Below the pieces are notes generated by a model, which saw only the letters and a list, made by a program, of their open reading frames with translations, made no database searches and was not told where the DNA came from. This document shows positions 10,611 through 19,328 of a DNA stretch of 64,000 nucleotides, one piece after another; the first letter of the stretch is position 1; the number at the start of each line of letters is the position of its first letter. The stretch is from Planctomycetota bacterium (GTDB lineage Bacteria; Planctomycetota; Planctomycetia; Planctomycetales; Planctomycetaceae): NCBI GenBank assembly GCA_030836185.1, contig JAURQH010000052.1, forward strand, positions 1 through 64,000, read 5' to 3'. Position numbers and translations under genes: made by a program.

Positions 10611-11234
10611 ATGTGGCCCAAACGCCTCTTAAACAAACGCCTCATCGATACCTTCTTTCTCAGAGAGGCGAAGTGGTCGGAGAGTCACGGAGCCACTCCC
10701 GGCCATCTTGGTGGAGGGCTGTTGTATTATTCGATTGTCTACTCCCTGCGTGTTCGACGATGTGTCTGTATCGGTTCGGGTGGTGGATTTGTCCCTCGCA
10801 TGATTCGGCAGGCTCAACGTGAAATGGGAGGAGACAGAGAGACGCATCTGATCGATGCAGATCTTCCTGAAGTTGGCTGGGGCAATCCGATGTGGCTGTC
10901 GAAGAAATCATTCTTTCGCAAAAACTTCCCCGACATCATCCTTCATCTCGATAAATCGGAAAACGTACTCCCGACTTTCGAGAAAAATTCGCTCGACTAC
11001 ATCCATATCGACGGCGATCATTCTTACGAAGGTTGCAAAGCTGACTTCGAACTCAGCCTTCCACTTCTTGCCCCCGATGGAGTCATGACATTACACGACA
11101 CAAGGTCACATCATCAGGACGAGCGTTGCGGAGTACACCGTGTCGTCGAGGAAGCCCGCGCTGCGAACTTCGATGTCGTCGATCTCACATCTCTCGGATG
11201 TGGCGTGGCAATCATTCGCCCTCGCGCGGCATGA
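10611..11234 (+). CDS. class I SAM-dependent methyltransferase-like protein
   Basis: About 207 residues. A Rossmann-like start with CIGSGGGFVPR matches a motif I glycine loop, and IHIDGDHSYEGCKADFE with LLAPDGVMTLHD matches the Methyltransf_24 family often found near glycan or cephalosporin-hydroxylase-type genes. The substrate is unknown. The ATG at 10611 is preferred to 10590 because the fold starts soon after either and neither has a clear ribosome-binding site. A TTGTTA...TATAGT pair near 10519-10550 with an 18-base spacer is a possible promoter. It stands alone between clpB and a repeat-rich region. Confidence 0.75.
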   Translation: MWPKRLLNKRLIDTFFLREAKWSESHGATPGHLGGGLLYYSIVYSLRVRRCVCIGSGGGFVPRMIRQAQREMGGDRETHLIDADLPEVGWGNPMWLSKKSFFRKNFPDIILHLDKSENVLPTFEKNSLDYIHIDGDHSYEGCKADFELSLPLLAPDGVMTLHDTRSHHQDERCGVHRVVEEARAANFDVVDLTSLGCGVAIIRPRAA

Positions 11235-11418
11235 CCATTTGCCCATAATTGTTTTGAATCAAGAATGCGCCATACCGATGTTTGCTCAATTTCTCGACTT
11301 CATGTTTTCGTAGAGTCCGCTGTGCGAACCGACAAGATCTTTGAAACGAATGAGAAGCATACGAATTTTCTATGGAGAAACTAAACTCACCGGATTTACA
11401 TACGAATCCGATTCAAGC

Positions 11419-11446
11419 GGTCCGCACTGTGTACACACAGCGGACC
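11419..11446. repeat. GGTCCGC/GCGGACC hairpin
   Basis: GGTCCGC and GCGGACC enclose CTGTGTACACACAG-like sequence. The same outer stem with a three-base loop recurs at 60570-60586, marking a dispersed palindrome family. Confidence 0.6.
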
Positions 11447-11556
11447 CGACTTTGTTGACCGTTCCACATTGCCGAACACGCCATCGTCCAAGAGTCTGAA
11501 ACTCCATACTCTTGAAATCGTCGCAACTCGTTCGCTCGACACCAAATTCAAGATCC

Positions 11557-11600
11557 TTCAAGAGTATGAGACAGACACACACTCTTCTCATACTCTTGAA
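11557..11600. repeat. 15-bp perfect inverted repeat with 14-base loop
   Basis: TTCAAGAGTATGAGA (11557-11571) is exactly complementary to 11586-11600. Additional partial copies of CAAGAGTAT/ATACTCTTGA flank it (about 11507-11516 and 11601-11610). No T run follows, so a terminator role is unlikely. Confidence 0.7.
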
Positions 11601-11707
11601 TACTCTTGAGCAAGTGGTTGCTGAGATTGAGGTTGCGACATTCTGGCTTTGTATTCCTCCAAAGCGGTGATTCCCCTCGGATTTGTACACAGGGAATTAG
11701 AAATTAA

Positions 11708-11749
11708 GTGCTTTGTGCTTTGTGCTTTGTGATTTGTGCTTTGTGCTTT
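11708..11749. repeat. GTGCTTT heptamer, six tandem copies
   Basis: Six head-to-tail heptamers GTGCTTT; the fourth reads GTGATTT. Such arrays can change copy number by slippage. It lies in gene-free DNA. Confidence 0.85.
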
Positions 11750-11950
11750 GGCTAACGCAGCATCTCACATCAGACCATTCAGAGAGTGGATGCTTGAATG
11801 CTGAATGCTTTTTTCAAATTGCCAAAGATCGAGACGCCCGTCGGCGAACCACGAACGCTAACTCTGGTACAAGAGGTTGGCAAGATGAATCATGGATTCA
11901 GATTTTGACGCAAAGATGCATTAGAACCGCGAAGAAAAACACTTCGGGTC

Positions 11951-11975
11951 TCACTGGCGGGTTGTTCGCCAGTGA
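11951..11975. repeat. dispersed palindrome, CACTGGCG family
   Basis: TCACTGGCG (11951-11959) pairs with CGCCAGTGA (11967-11975). A related hairpin with a longer stem is at 22258-22282, and a decayed reverse copy lies near 25215-25243. Confidence 0.65.
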
Positions 11976-11990
11976 ATGAAGATATTTGAC

Positions 11991-12020
11991 TCACGCAGAG
12001 GCGCAAAGGCGCAGAGAAGA
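11991..12020. repeat. CTCACGCAGAGGCGC dispersed repeat, copy
   Basis: Low-complexity block of CGCAGAG/CGCAAAG units. Related copies are at about 11906-11935, 12393-12413, 22199-22216, 22401-22430, and in reverse at 25181-25200 and 25271-25292. All are intergenic. Confidence 0.65.
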
Positions 12021-12024
12021 AACA

Positions 12025-12108
12025 GGGCCAACGGCCCGGCAATATGTCAGCCCAGGACAACGCCCTGGGTTTGGGTGACGATTAATTTTCAACAGCCCCA
12101 GCGGGGCG
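12025..12108. repeat. triple-hairpin intergenic module
   Basis: Three small palindromes in a row: GGGCCAACGGCCC (12025-12037), CCCAGG...CCTGGG (12051-12069) and GCCCCAGCGGGGC (12095-12107). The layout resembles REP-like intergenic modules known from other phyla; only one copy is in this window. Confidence 0.6.
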
Positions 12109-12121
12109 ACGCTACAATCGA

Positions 12122-12650
12122 CAACCACGAATGACTCGAATCAAACGAATAAAAAAAGGGAGTCGGCGGGCGCGCCATGAAGCGGAACCCCTCGAAACTT
12201 ATCCATGAAGGACTTGACCGCAGATGACGCGAATCACACGGATAAATAAGAGATCAAAAGAACGCTCATTGTGGCCTGTTTGATTTTGGTGTGTGGCTGG
12301 GGCGTTTTTATGCGAGCAAAGTAGAGCCAACTTTGACTTTACATGACGTTGACGAATTTCGGAACACAAACATGGCCCCAGTAAAAGATCGTGACTCGCG
12401 CAGAGGCGCCAAGCAATTTCTTTTTGTGCCGTGCACTTGCTCGCGTGGGCATGAGTGAGAAGAAAGAGTTTTGAATCAGGAAAGCAGGAACTCAGGAAGG
12501 CGAAACCACGAATTGCTAGAATCACACGAATAAAATGATTATCGCCGTCGTGAGACAGTGGAACAGTGGCTACCCGAGTTGACTCCCGTTTAACCAACAA
12601 ACGGGGCTACTCATTTTTTGATCCGCATCATCTGCGTGATCCGCGGTTCA
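12122..12650. repeat. ACGAAT/ATCACACG dispersed repeat cluster
   Basis: Four diverged copies of a block like CGCGAATCACACGGATAAA occur at 12122-12158, 12219-12252, 12505-12536 and, reversed, 12615-12650. They alternate with the CGCAGAGGCGC family. Confidence 0.55.
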
Positions 12651-12724
12651 ACCCAACTTCCAAAACGCTCTGCTGACTTGTAGCAAGGCTGACTACATTC
12701 CGGTGATCAAAGTCCAACAGGATC

Positions 12725-14128
12725 TCACGGCGAGTCGGTGGATTCCATCAGTGCCTGAGTCAATGGTTTGTCGTCAGGGATTGAGTATTCGAGTCCCAGT
12801 AACTTGGCGATGGTGGGAGCAATCGACGTATTGTTCACGGTCGGTATTTTGACACCGGGACGGATACCGGCTCCTGAGAGAATGCACATCGCTTTCATCT
12901 TGGGGGACTTGGCCAGCAAGCCGTGCGAACCGAGTGACGTTCCCCCCTCTTTTTGTGTCGCAATCAAACTCTCTCCCTTTACGGAACCCGAAACCGCGTA
13001 GCCGTCTTTCGCGACCAGAATCGCGTCGGGGGCTTGCTCGTATTCTCGCGGGTGTGGAAAACGGACTTCGTCGAAACGATCCGGCAACAGGACATCAGCG
13101 ACTCCCTCTTTCCCGGTGAACATTTTCTGGAATTTGCTGGCAGCCTGCGAGGCTTCAGCCGGGTTCGTGCAGTACACATATCCGATGCCCCCTTCAGGAA
13201 CCACATGCACCTGCGCCTGAGTCAGTTTGCCGTCTTCAACAGTCAAAAGTCCTGCCTGACGAAGCAAGACGTTCGGCAGGATCGCTTTAGGAGTTCGAGC
13301 GAAGCCGTGGTCTGCCACGAGAATAATCGTCGTCTGGTCTCGAATACCGGCGTCATCAAGCGCGTCAAGAATCCGTGACAGGCACATATCGGCATAGGCG
13401 TTGGCCGTGTAGCCAGCTTGCGACTGTGCTCCCAAACTGTGATGCATGAAATCGTTATTCAACAGATGCACCAGAGTCAGATTCGGTTTGCGTTCGCGAA
13501 TTAAATGGCAGGCCGCTTCGGTCCAGACATAATCCAAACCGACGATGCTCGCTTTTCTGAACGAAGCGTGAGTCTCATCCCGCAACAAACCGAGTTCGAT
13601 CAATTCTGTCCGTAATCTTGGCGTCGTATAGTCCAACGAATTGGGAACATCAGGAAATTGGTCATCGAACGACTTCGAGTTGCGCGTACAAGGCCAGTTC
13701 ACCTCGGCAGTCGTCAGCCCTGCGGCGTGGGCGACATCCACAATCGTAGGAACTTTCACGAGATCACTCTGGTCGCGATGCGAATCAATCCGCACCGGAA
13801 CTCCGATTCCTCCACGCTCCAGCACGCCGTTGGCGAGGACGCCGTGTTGTCCCGGCGGCAGCCCCGTGACAAGTGTCGTGTGGTTGGGCCAGGTGACTGA
13901 TGGATCGGAGACGACCATGCCTCCCTCAACAACACACCCTTCACGCGCCAGCCGACGAATGGTGGGTAGTGGAACCTTGGGATCATCGACAAGGTACGCC
14001 GCAAATCCGTCGATACTCACAACAACCACGTGTCGCGGAAGATCGGCAGTCCATGCCAGCGACAAGTGACTCAGATAGACAGTAGCCACAATCAGTGCAG
14101 AGTAGATCCAACGATGATACATTCCCAT
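12725..14128 (-). CDS. secreted alkaline-phosphatase-superfamily phosphodiesterase (nucleotide pyrophosphatase type)
   Basis: Type I phosphodiesterase/nucleotide pyrophosphatase family enzyme. The 467-residue protein has a signal peptide (about residues 1-28). Metal ligand Asp40 lies in VVSIDGF, and the nucleophile Thr is in the TWPNHTTLVTGL motif near residue 79. Further metal-binding stretches are HLLNNDFMHH and VADHGFARTP. The C-terminal GSHGLLAKSPKMKA part carries the final His. It probably hydrolyses phosphodiester or phosphomonoester bonds outside the cytoplasm; the substrate is not evident. It is a single gene flanked by repeat-rich DNA and a divergent SGNH hydrolase. Confidence 0.88.
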   Translation of the reverse strand: MGMYHRWIYSALIVATVYLSHLSLAWTADLPRHVVVVSIDGFAAYLVDDPKVPLPTIRRLAREGCVVEGGMVVSDPSVTWPNHTTLVTGLPPGQHGVLANGVLERGGIGVPVRIDSHRDQSDLVKVPTIVDVAHAAGLTTAEVNWPCTRNSKSFDDQFPDVPNSLDYTTPRLRTELIELGLLRDETHASFRKASIVGLDYVWTEAACHLIRERKPNLTLVHLLNNDFMHHSLGAQSQAGYTANAYADMCLSRILDALDDAGIRDQTTIILVADHGFARTPKAILPNVLLRQAGLLTVEDGKLTQAQVHVVPEGGIGYVYCTNPAEASQAASKFQKMFTGKEGVADVLLPDRFDEVRFPHPREYEQAPDAILVAKDGYAVSGSVKGESLIATQKEGGTSLGSHGLLAKSPKMKAMCILSGAGIRPGVKIPTVNNTSIAPTIAKLLGLEYSIPDDKPLTQALMESTDSP

Positions 14129-14499
14129 TCTCTCCCGCGTACGTGTTCCAGAATTTGTCGCAATGTCTCATCAACTGTAACAAGGCGCAGACAATACTTC
14201 CAAACTCGTCTTAAAAGCGAACAATCGTATGGAATAGGTCTGGTTCCACGGAACAGAAATTCTACTCCTGTTGAACAACTCGTTAACGTATATCACTCAA
14301 AGCTCATCTGACTGACTTGATCACTCTGGTGTGAAAAAAGACGTGAAACTAATGTTATATAGAGTTATCATGACCCGAGAGGGTTCTTGCTGGCAGTTCA
14401 AATTGATGGCCTCAAATCCTAAAGATGAGATTTCATCCGTAAAATGGAATGAAATCTGTTTTAGACTTCCTTCCATACTCGTCTTTCGGCGGAAATTCC
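14129..14499. other. divergent spacer, no gene seen
   Basis: Between the divergent phosphodiesterase and SGNH hydrolase genes. The only structure noted is a 9-bp inverted repeat AGATTTCAT (14428-14436) with ATGAAATCT (14449-14457), just upstream of the SGNH start, and a short GTTCCACGGAAC palindrome near 14250. No convincing promoter was identified. Confidence 0.5.
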
Positions 14500-15645
14500 A
14501 TGAGACGCTCCAAACGATACACCACTGCGATTCTTCTTCTGTGTGTTCTCAATCAGGCATTGGCCGACGAGCCGACGAAGCCGGAATGGAAGTACTCACC
14601 GCAATTACTGAGACCGTTCTGGCAGGGAGATGTCGTCGAAGGGGAGTCTGTGCTCTTCATCCGCAACGAACAGACCGGCGAAGCCCGGGCCTCGGTGTTG
14701 TTCCCCATTCGGAAAGTGCTGGCAGTCCGAAACTCGGTCGGCGATGTCACTTTCGAACAAGGGAAAGATTATCTCTGGAACGCAAACTCGCGAGAGATTG
14801 TGCTGCCGGCCGGTTCGCGGATTGTTTCGCAGACTCCGCAACAACTGCGTCGGCCCGCAAAATCGCAAAAGTACCAGCTCACACATCGCGACGGCAATGG
14901 TGAAATCTTCTTTGCTGGCCGACTCGAATATGCCGAAATGCAGACTTTAATCACTTACAGCCATGAACCGAGCCTGTGGAAATCGCCTCACCCAAAGTTT
15001 AATCCAGTACAGCTGCCACAAACCGTGGCCCGGTTAACCAATCGTCAGCCACTGACCATCGTCACACTGGGAGACAGTATTTCCACCGGAGCCAACGCAT
15101 CGGCGATTTATGAAGCGGCTCCCTATCAACCGGGGTATCCTGAGCTTGTCAGGCGTGAGCTGGCTGAACGATTCGGGAGTGCTGTCGTCATGAAAAATCT
15201 GTCGGTCGGCGGCACTGACACCGGCTGGGGACTGACACAAATCGACAAGGTTATCGAAGCCGAGCCAAATTTGGTGATCCTCGCCTTCGGTATGAATGAT
15301 TCGGCTGGACGGTCTGTCGAGTCCTATCAGAAAACCACTCGTAGTATGATCGAAAATATTCGCAAGAAACTGCCGGAATGTGAAATCATTCTCGTCGCAT
15401 CAATGCTGGGCAACCGCGACTGGGTCACATTAAACCACGACGTTTTTCCACAGTACCGTGATGCGCTGGCCGAACTGATCGAGCCGGGAATCGCGTTGGC
15501 CGATCTCACCTCGATCTGGACTGAATTTCTGAACCGAAAAAAGGACTGGGATCAGACTGGCAATGGCGTGAATCATCCTAATGACTTCGGACACCGTGTG
15601 TACGCCCAAGTGATCACGACGCTGCTCGGCCCAGGCAGTCGCTGA
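14500..15645 (+). CDS. secreted SGNH/GDSL hydrolase
   Basis: About 381 residues from the ATG at 14500, which directly precedes a signal peptide (MRRSKRYTTAILLLCVL...ALA); an upstream in-frame ATG at 14449 would bury it. The C-terminal two thirds is an SGNH hydrolase: block I nucleophile in TLGDSISTG, block II Gly in the following NLSVGGTDTGWG, block III Asn in FGMNDS and the catalytic Asp/His pair in HPNDFGH. The N-terminal ~150 residues form a beta-rich region common in planctomycete SGNH proteins. Likely an esterase, possibly deacetylating polysaccharides; the substrate is unknown. It ends 41 bases from convergent ndk. Confidence 0.85.
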   Translation: MRRSKRYTTAILLLCVLNQALADEPTKPEWKYSPQLLRPFWQGDVVEGESVLFIRNEQTGEARASVLFPIRKVLAVRNSVGDVTFEQGKDYLWNANSREIVLPAGSRIVSQTPQQLRRPAKSQKYQLTHRDGNGEIFFAGRLEYAEMQTLITYSHEPSLWKSPHPKFNPVQLPQTVARLTNRQPLTIVTLGDSISTGANASAIYEAAPYQPGYPELVRRELAERFGSAVVMKNLSVGGTDTGWGLTQIDKVIEAEPNLVILAFGMNDSAGRSVESYQKTTRSMIENIRKKLPECEIILVASMLGNRDWVTLNHDVFPQYRDALAELIEPGIALADLTSIWTEFLNRKKDWDQTGNGVNHPNDFGHRVYAQVITTLLGPGSR

Positions 15646-15686
15646 AAAGCTCTCAGCACTGGTTAAGACGCCCGATAGCAATTCAA

Positions 15687-16154
15687 TCACTTTTCATCGT
15701 CGGCACAAACCCACTCACCCAGAGTTGGTTCGTAATCAAGAAGTTCTTCAGGCTTGAAGTAGATACCGAGTTCACGAACGGCGGCTTCGGGGCCATCGCT
15801 GCCGTGAATCAAATTCATCTGACGGCTGACTCCGTAATCGCCGCGGATGGTTCCGGGTGCTGATTCGCGACCGTTCGTCGTGCCCATCATGCCTCGCATG
15901 ACAGAAATCGCTTCCGGCCCTTCAACCGCCAACGCAACAACGGGTGCTGCCGTGATGAATTCTTCGAGCAGCGGGTAGAACGGCTTCTCAACATGTTCGG
16001 CGTAATGCTCTGCCGCTAACTCCGGCGTCACATGGAGCATTTTCATGCCGACAATTTTCAAACCACGATTTTCGATTCGAGTAACGATTGCGCCAATCAA
16101 TCGGCGTTGGACTCCATCTGGTTTGACGAGAATCAATGAGCGTTCTGTAGCCAT
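15687..16154 (-). CDS. ndk: nucleoside diphosphate kinase
   Basis: Transfers the gamma phosphate between nucleoside triphosphates and diphosphates through a phosphohistidine. The 155-residue protein starts with ERSLILVKPDGVQR and has the active-site His117 in NLIHGSD. RGDYG and the GTIRGD segment match the nucleotide-binding part. A C-terminal extension (PEELLDYEPTLGEWVCADDEK region) completes the usual bacterial length plus a few residues. carA lies 64 bases upstream on the same strand. Confidence 0.97.
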   Translation of the reverse strand: MATERSLILVKPDGVQRRLIGAIVTRIENRGLKIVGMKMLHVTPELAAEHYAEHVEKPFYPLLEEFITAAPVVALAVEGPEAISVMRGMMGTTNGRESAPGTIRGDYGVSRQMNLIHGSDGPEAAVRELGIYFKPEELLDYEPTLGEWVCADDEK

Positions 16155-16218
16155 ATCTGTGTCTTCTCTACTGTGTTAGAAATTGTATTGAATGGTAGTT
16201 TGCAGTGATCAAAATAAA

Positions 16219-17364
<1,146 letters not shown>

Positions 17365-17424
17365 GATGCTGAGGCGACTCCTTGACTGTGTATTGATCCA
17401 TCATTTTTTAGCATAGGAGAGCGC

Positions 17425-17456
17425 AAAAAAGAAGGGACCGCCGGTGGGCGATCCCT
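17425..17456 (-). terminator. rho-independent terminator of the ArsR-type gene
   Basis: Read on the minus strand: AGGGATCGCC, four-base loop, GGCGGTCCCT (17456-17433), then a T-rich tail (17430-17425 are six A on the plus strand). It begins 44 bases after the regulator's stop. Confidence 0.75.
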
Positions 17457-17499
17457 CTGTGAAAATTCAATTTGGGAAAACTCAAATTTTGACGGAAGT

Positions 17500-17928
17500 T
17501 CAGGAGTCCTGGGTGAGAACAAAATCCTCAAATCGGACTTCTTCTTTTTCCGGGTCACTGATGCTGGTAAACAGTTCTGCAATGATCCGTTGGAAATAAA
17601 TCCGACGAACCGAGTAAAAATTGTGTTTTCCGTCGCGGCGAGGCTCGATGAGGCCGGCCACTCTCAGCAGGGCAAGGTGATGACTGACAGCCGGTTGGCT
17701 CTGCTGGAGCCGCTCACACAGTGCCGTGACGTGCAATTCACCTTCACGGATGAGGTACATCAAAATTCTCAGACGGGTTTCGTCGGAGAGAAGTTTGAAA
17801 ATTTGTGTCAGATCACGTTCGAGTTGATTAGAAATTTCTGGAATCGCAGACCCTTTTACAGAGGTCTCCGGTTCGATCAGATTGGTACTCATATTCAGGT
17901 CTTTCGAGTTTGAGGGTCGAGAATCCAT
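17500..17928 (-). CDS. ArsR/SmtB family transcriptional regulator
   Basis: Winged-helix repressor of 142 residues. The domain covers about residues 40-115: LSDETRLRILMYLIREGELHV, then the recognition helix in SQPAVSHHLALLRVAGLIEPRRDGKHNFYSV. No Cys pair of the metal-sensing alpha-3 type (ELCVCDL) is present; the corresponding stretch reads LHVTALCERL with a single Cys, so a metal signal is doubtful. An AGGA eight bases before the ATG at 17928 supports that start. It is monocistronic, closed by its own terminator. A dyad at 17962-18001 in its leader could be an autoregulatory operator. Confidence 0.88.
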   Translation of the reverse strand: MDSRPSNSKDLNMSTNLIEPETSVKGSAIPEISNQLERDLTQIFKLLSDETRLRILMYLIREGELHVTALCERLQQSQPAVSHHLALLRVAGLIEPRRDGKHNFYSVRRIYFQRIIAELFTSISDPEKEEVRFEDFVLTQDS

Positions 17929-18520
17929 TACTCTGTCCTAATAAAACTTCTTAAGGTGGTTGAGGCGATTTGCGGGTCCAATTTGGCAAATGAGCCGCCT
18001 CTCGGACAGATCCCATGTACATAGCCTTACACAGGCTTTGTTTTCATATTATTGAATGTGTAGTAAGTGAGATGACGTTTTAATCAGATGAGTCGTATCG
18101 ACCGGATGACACTGATGAAGAACTCACCCTTTGATGGTCATTCGGAAAGTTATAGAAGATAGGCTGTCTTTTCGATTCACGACACGTTGTTCATGAATCA
18201 GTCTTGTCTAATCAATTATTGTCGTTGTCTACGGGACCGTCAACGACTGTCGAATGAATTTTTCGCAAACAATCGACTCTCGATGGTATCATATCACACC
18301 TTGTAAAATTATATATAAACGCTATTTACGGAAAACATACGTCGAAAAGCATCGAGGTCTCCGCAATGCAGCCTGTCATTGATCAATGAGTAATTCCTTA
18401 CGACATTCGAGTTTGTGGATTGTGTGACAAAACCGAAAACCGCACAATCGGTATTCCCCTGATCTATTGAGTTCGTTGATTGACCAGAGAAAGCCCCCGA
18501 GTCGAATTGATATCATACTG
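17929..18520. other. 592-base spacer upstream of the ArsR-type gene and the SDR
   Basis: A+T-rich divergent spacer. It contains the dyad at 17962-18001; A+T-rich runs near 18040-18060 and 18300-18320 could be promoter -10 regions, but no clear -35/-10 pair was assigned. No gene is supported. Confidence 0.5.
17962..18001. promoter_or_regulatory. dyad upstream of the ArsR-type regulator
   Basis: GAGGCG-ATTTGC (17962-17973) pairs with GCAAAT (17986-17991) and CGCCTC (17996-18001), interrupted by a four-base bulge. It lies 34 bases before the regulator's start, a plausible operator or leader hairpin. Confidence 0.4.
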
Positions 18521-19288
18521 ATGGCAGATTTCGCCCAACTCCAAGATAAGACTGCTGTTGTGACTGGTTCCTCATCAGGAATCGGTCGCGCCATCGCCAT
18601 TGAACTCGCGCGTGCCGGTGCGAAGGTACTGGTTCATTTTGCTCACTCAGAAGATAAAGCCGCTGAAACTGTCGATTTGATCAAACGGGAAACTGGTACC
18701 GAATCGACTATCATCGGCTGTGATTTCAGTTCTGAAGAATCGATCAAAACATTTCCTGCGAAAGTGTGGGAGATCACTAACGGTGTGGACATTTGGGTCA
18801 ACAATGCGGGAGTCGACCTGTTAACCGGAGACGCCAAAGAATTGTCCCCAGAAATCAAACTCCGAAAACTGCTTGATATTGATGTCACTTCCACCGTCTT
18901 GTTATCTCGTGATGTGGGAAACCGAATGCACGATCAAGGAAACGGCGTCATCCTGAATATTGGTTGGGACCAAGCGGATCGGGGCATGGAAGGACTGAGT
19001 GGAGAGCTGTTTTCTGTTTCCAAAAATGCCATCATGGGATTCAGTCGCTCATTGGCAGTCAGCCTGGCCCCAATTGTCCGCGTCAATTGCATCGCACCGG
19101 GATGGATCAAAACGGCATGGGGAGAAGTCGCCGGCGACGAGTGGCAGCAACGAGTCCTCGAGGAAACACCCCTGAAACGCTGGGGGCTCCCCGAAGACAT
19201 TGCCAAGATGGCAAGGTTTCTGGCATCGGATGATGCAGACTACATTACGGGACAGGTCATTAACGTAAACGGCGGCGCCATTCGATGA
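18521..19288 (+). CDS. short-chain dehydrogenase/reductase-like protein lacking the catalytic Tyr
   Basis: 255 residues from ATG 18521, which begins the SDR fold; an upstream in-frame ATG at 18467 adds an unlike extension. TGSSSGIGRA (about 15-24) is the NAD(P) glycine motif and NNAG lies at 94-97. At the active site the usual Tyr-x-x-x-Lys reads F-S-V-S-K (Phe164, Lys168), and the catalytic Ser position reads NIGWDQ rather than NISS. It may therefore bind a dinucleotide or pterin without classical redox catalysis. It is followed after 40 bases by the DHPS-like gene and pabB, so it may belong to the same pterin-related unit. Function not established. Confidence 0.85.
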   Translation: MADFAQLQDKTAVVTGSSSGIGRAIAIELARAGAKVLVHFAHSEDKAAETVDLIKRETGTESTIIGCDFSSEESIKTFPAKVWEITNGVDIWVNNAGVDLLTGDAKELSPEIKLRKLLDIDVTSTVLLSRDVGNRMHDQGNGVILNIGWDQADRGMEGLSGELFSVSKNAIMGFSRSLAVSLAPIVRVNCIAPGWIKTAWGEVAGDEWQQRVLEETPLKRWGLPEDIAKMARFLASDDADYITGQVINVNGGAIR

Positions 19289-19328
19289 ATCGGATAGTGA
19301 TGATTCTGGAGGCAAAGGGCACAATGCT

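Larger units (their letters stand above)
11235..12724. other. 1.49 kb gene-free repeat mosaic
   Basis: No protein gene is supported here; open frames lack ribosome-binding sites and recognisable folds. The stretch is built of short dispersed repeats listed separately: a GGTCCGC hairpin (11419-11446), a 15-bp-stem hairpin (11557-11600), a heptamer array (11708-11749), a CACTGGCG hairpin (11951-11975), CGCAGAGGCGC-type blocks, a triple-hairpin module (12025-12108) and ACGAAT-type blocks. Confidence 0.75.

Noticed and set aside
11370-11690. 106-codon minus-strand frame in the repeat region
   Set aside because: It consists largely of the hairpin repeats and lacks a ribosome-binding site.
14233-14275. 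Third copy of the dnaK/blaI shared element
   Set aside because: Only the AACAGAAA and TCCTGTTG parts agree; alignment is too weak to claim.
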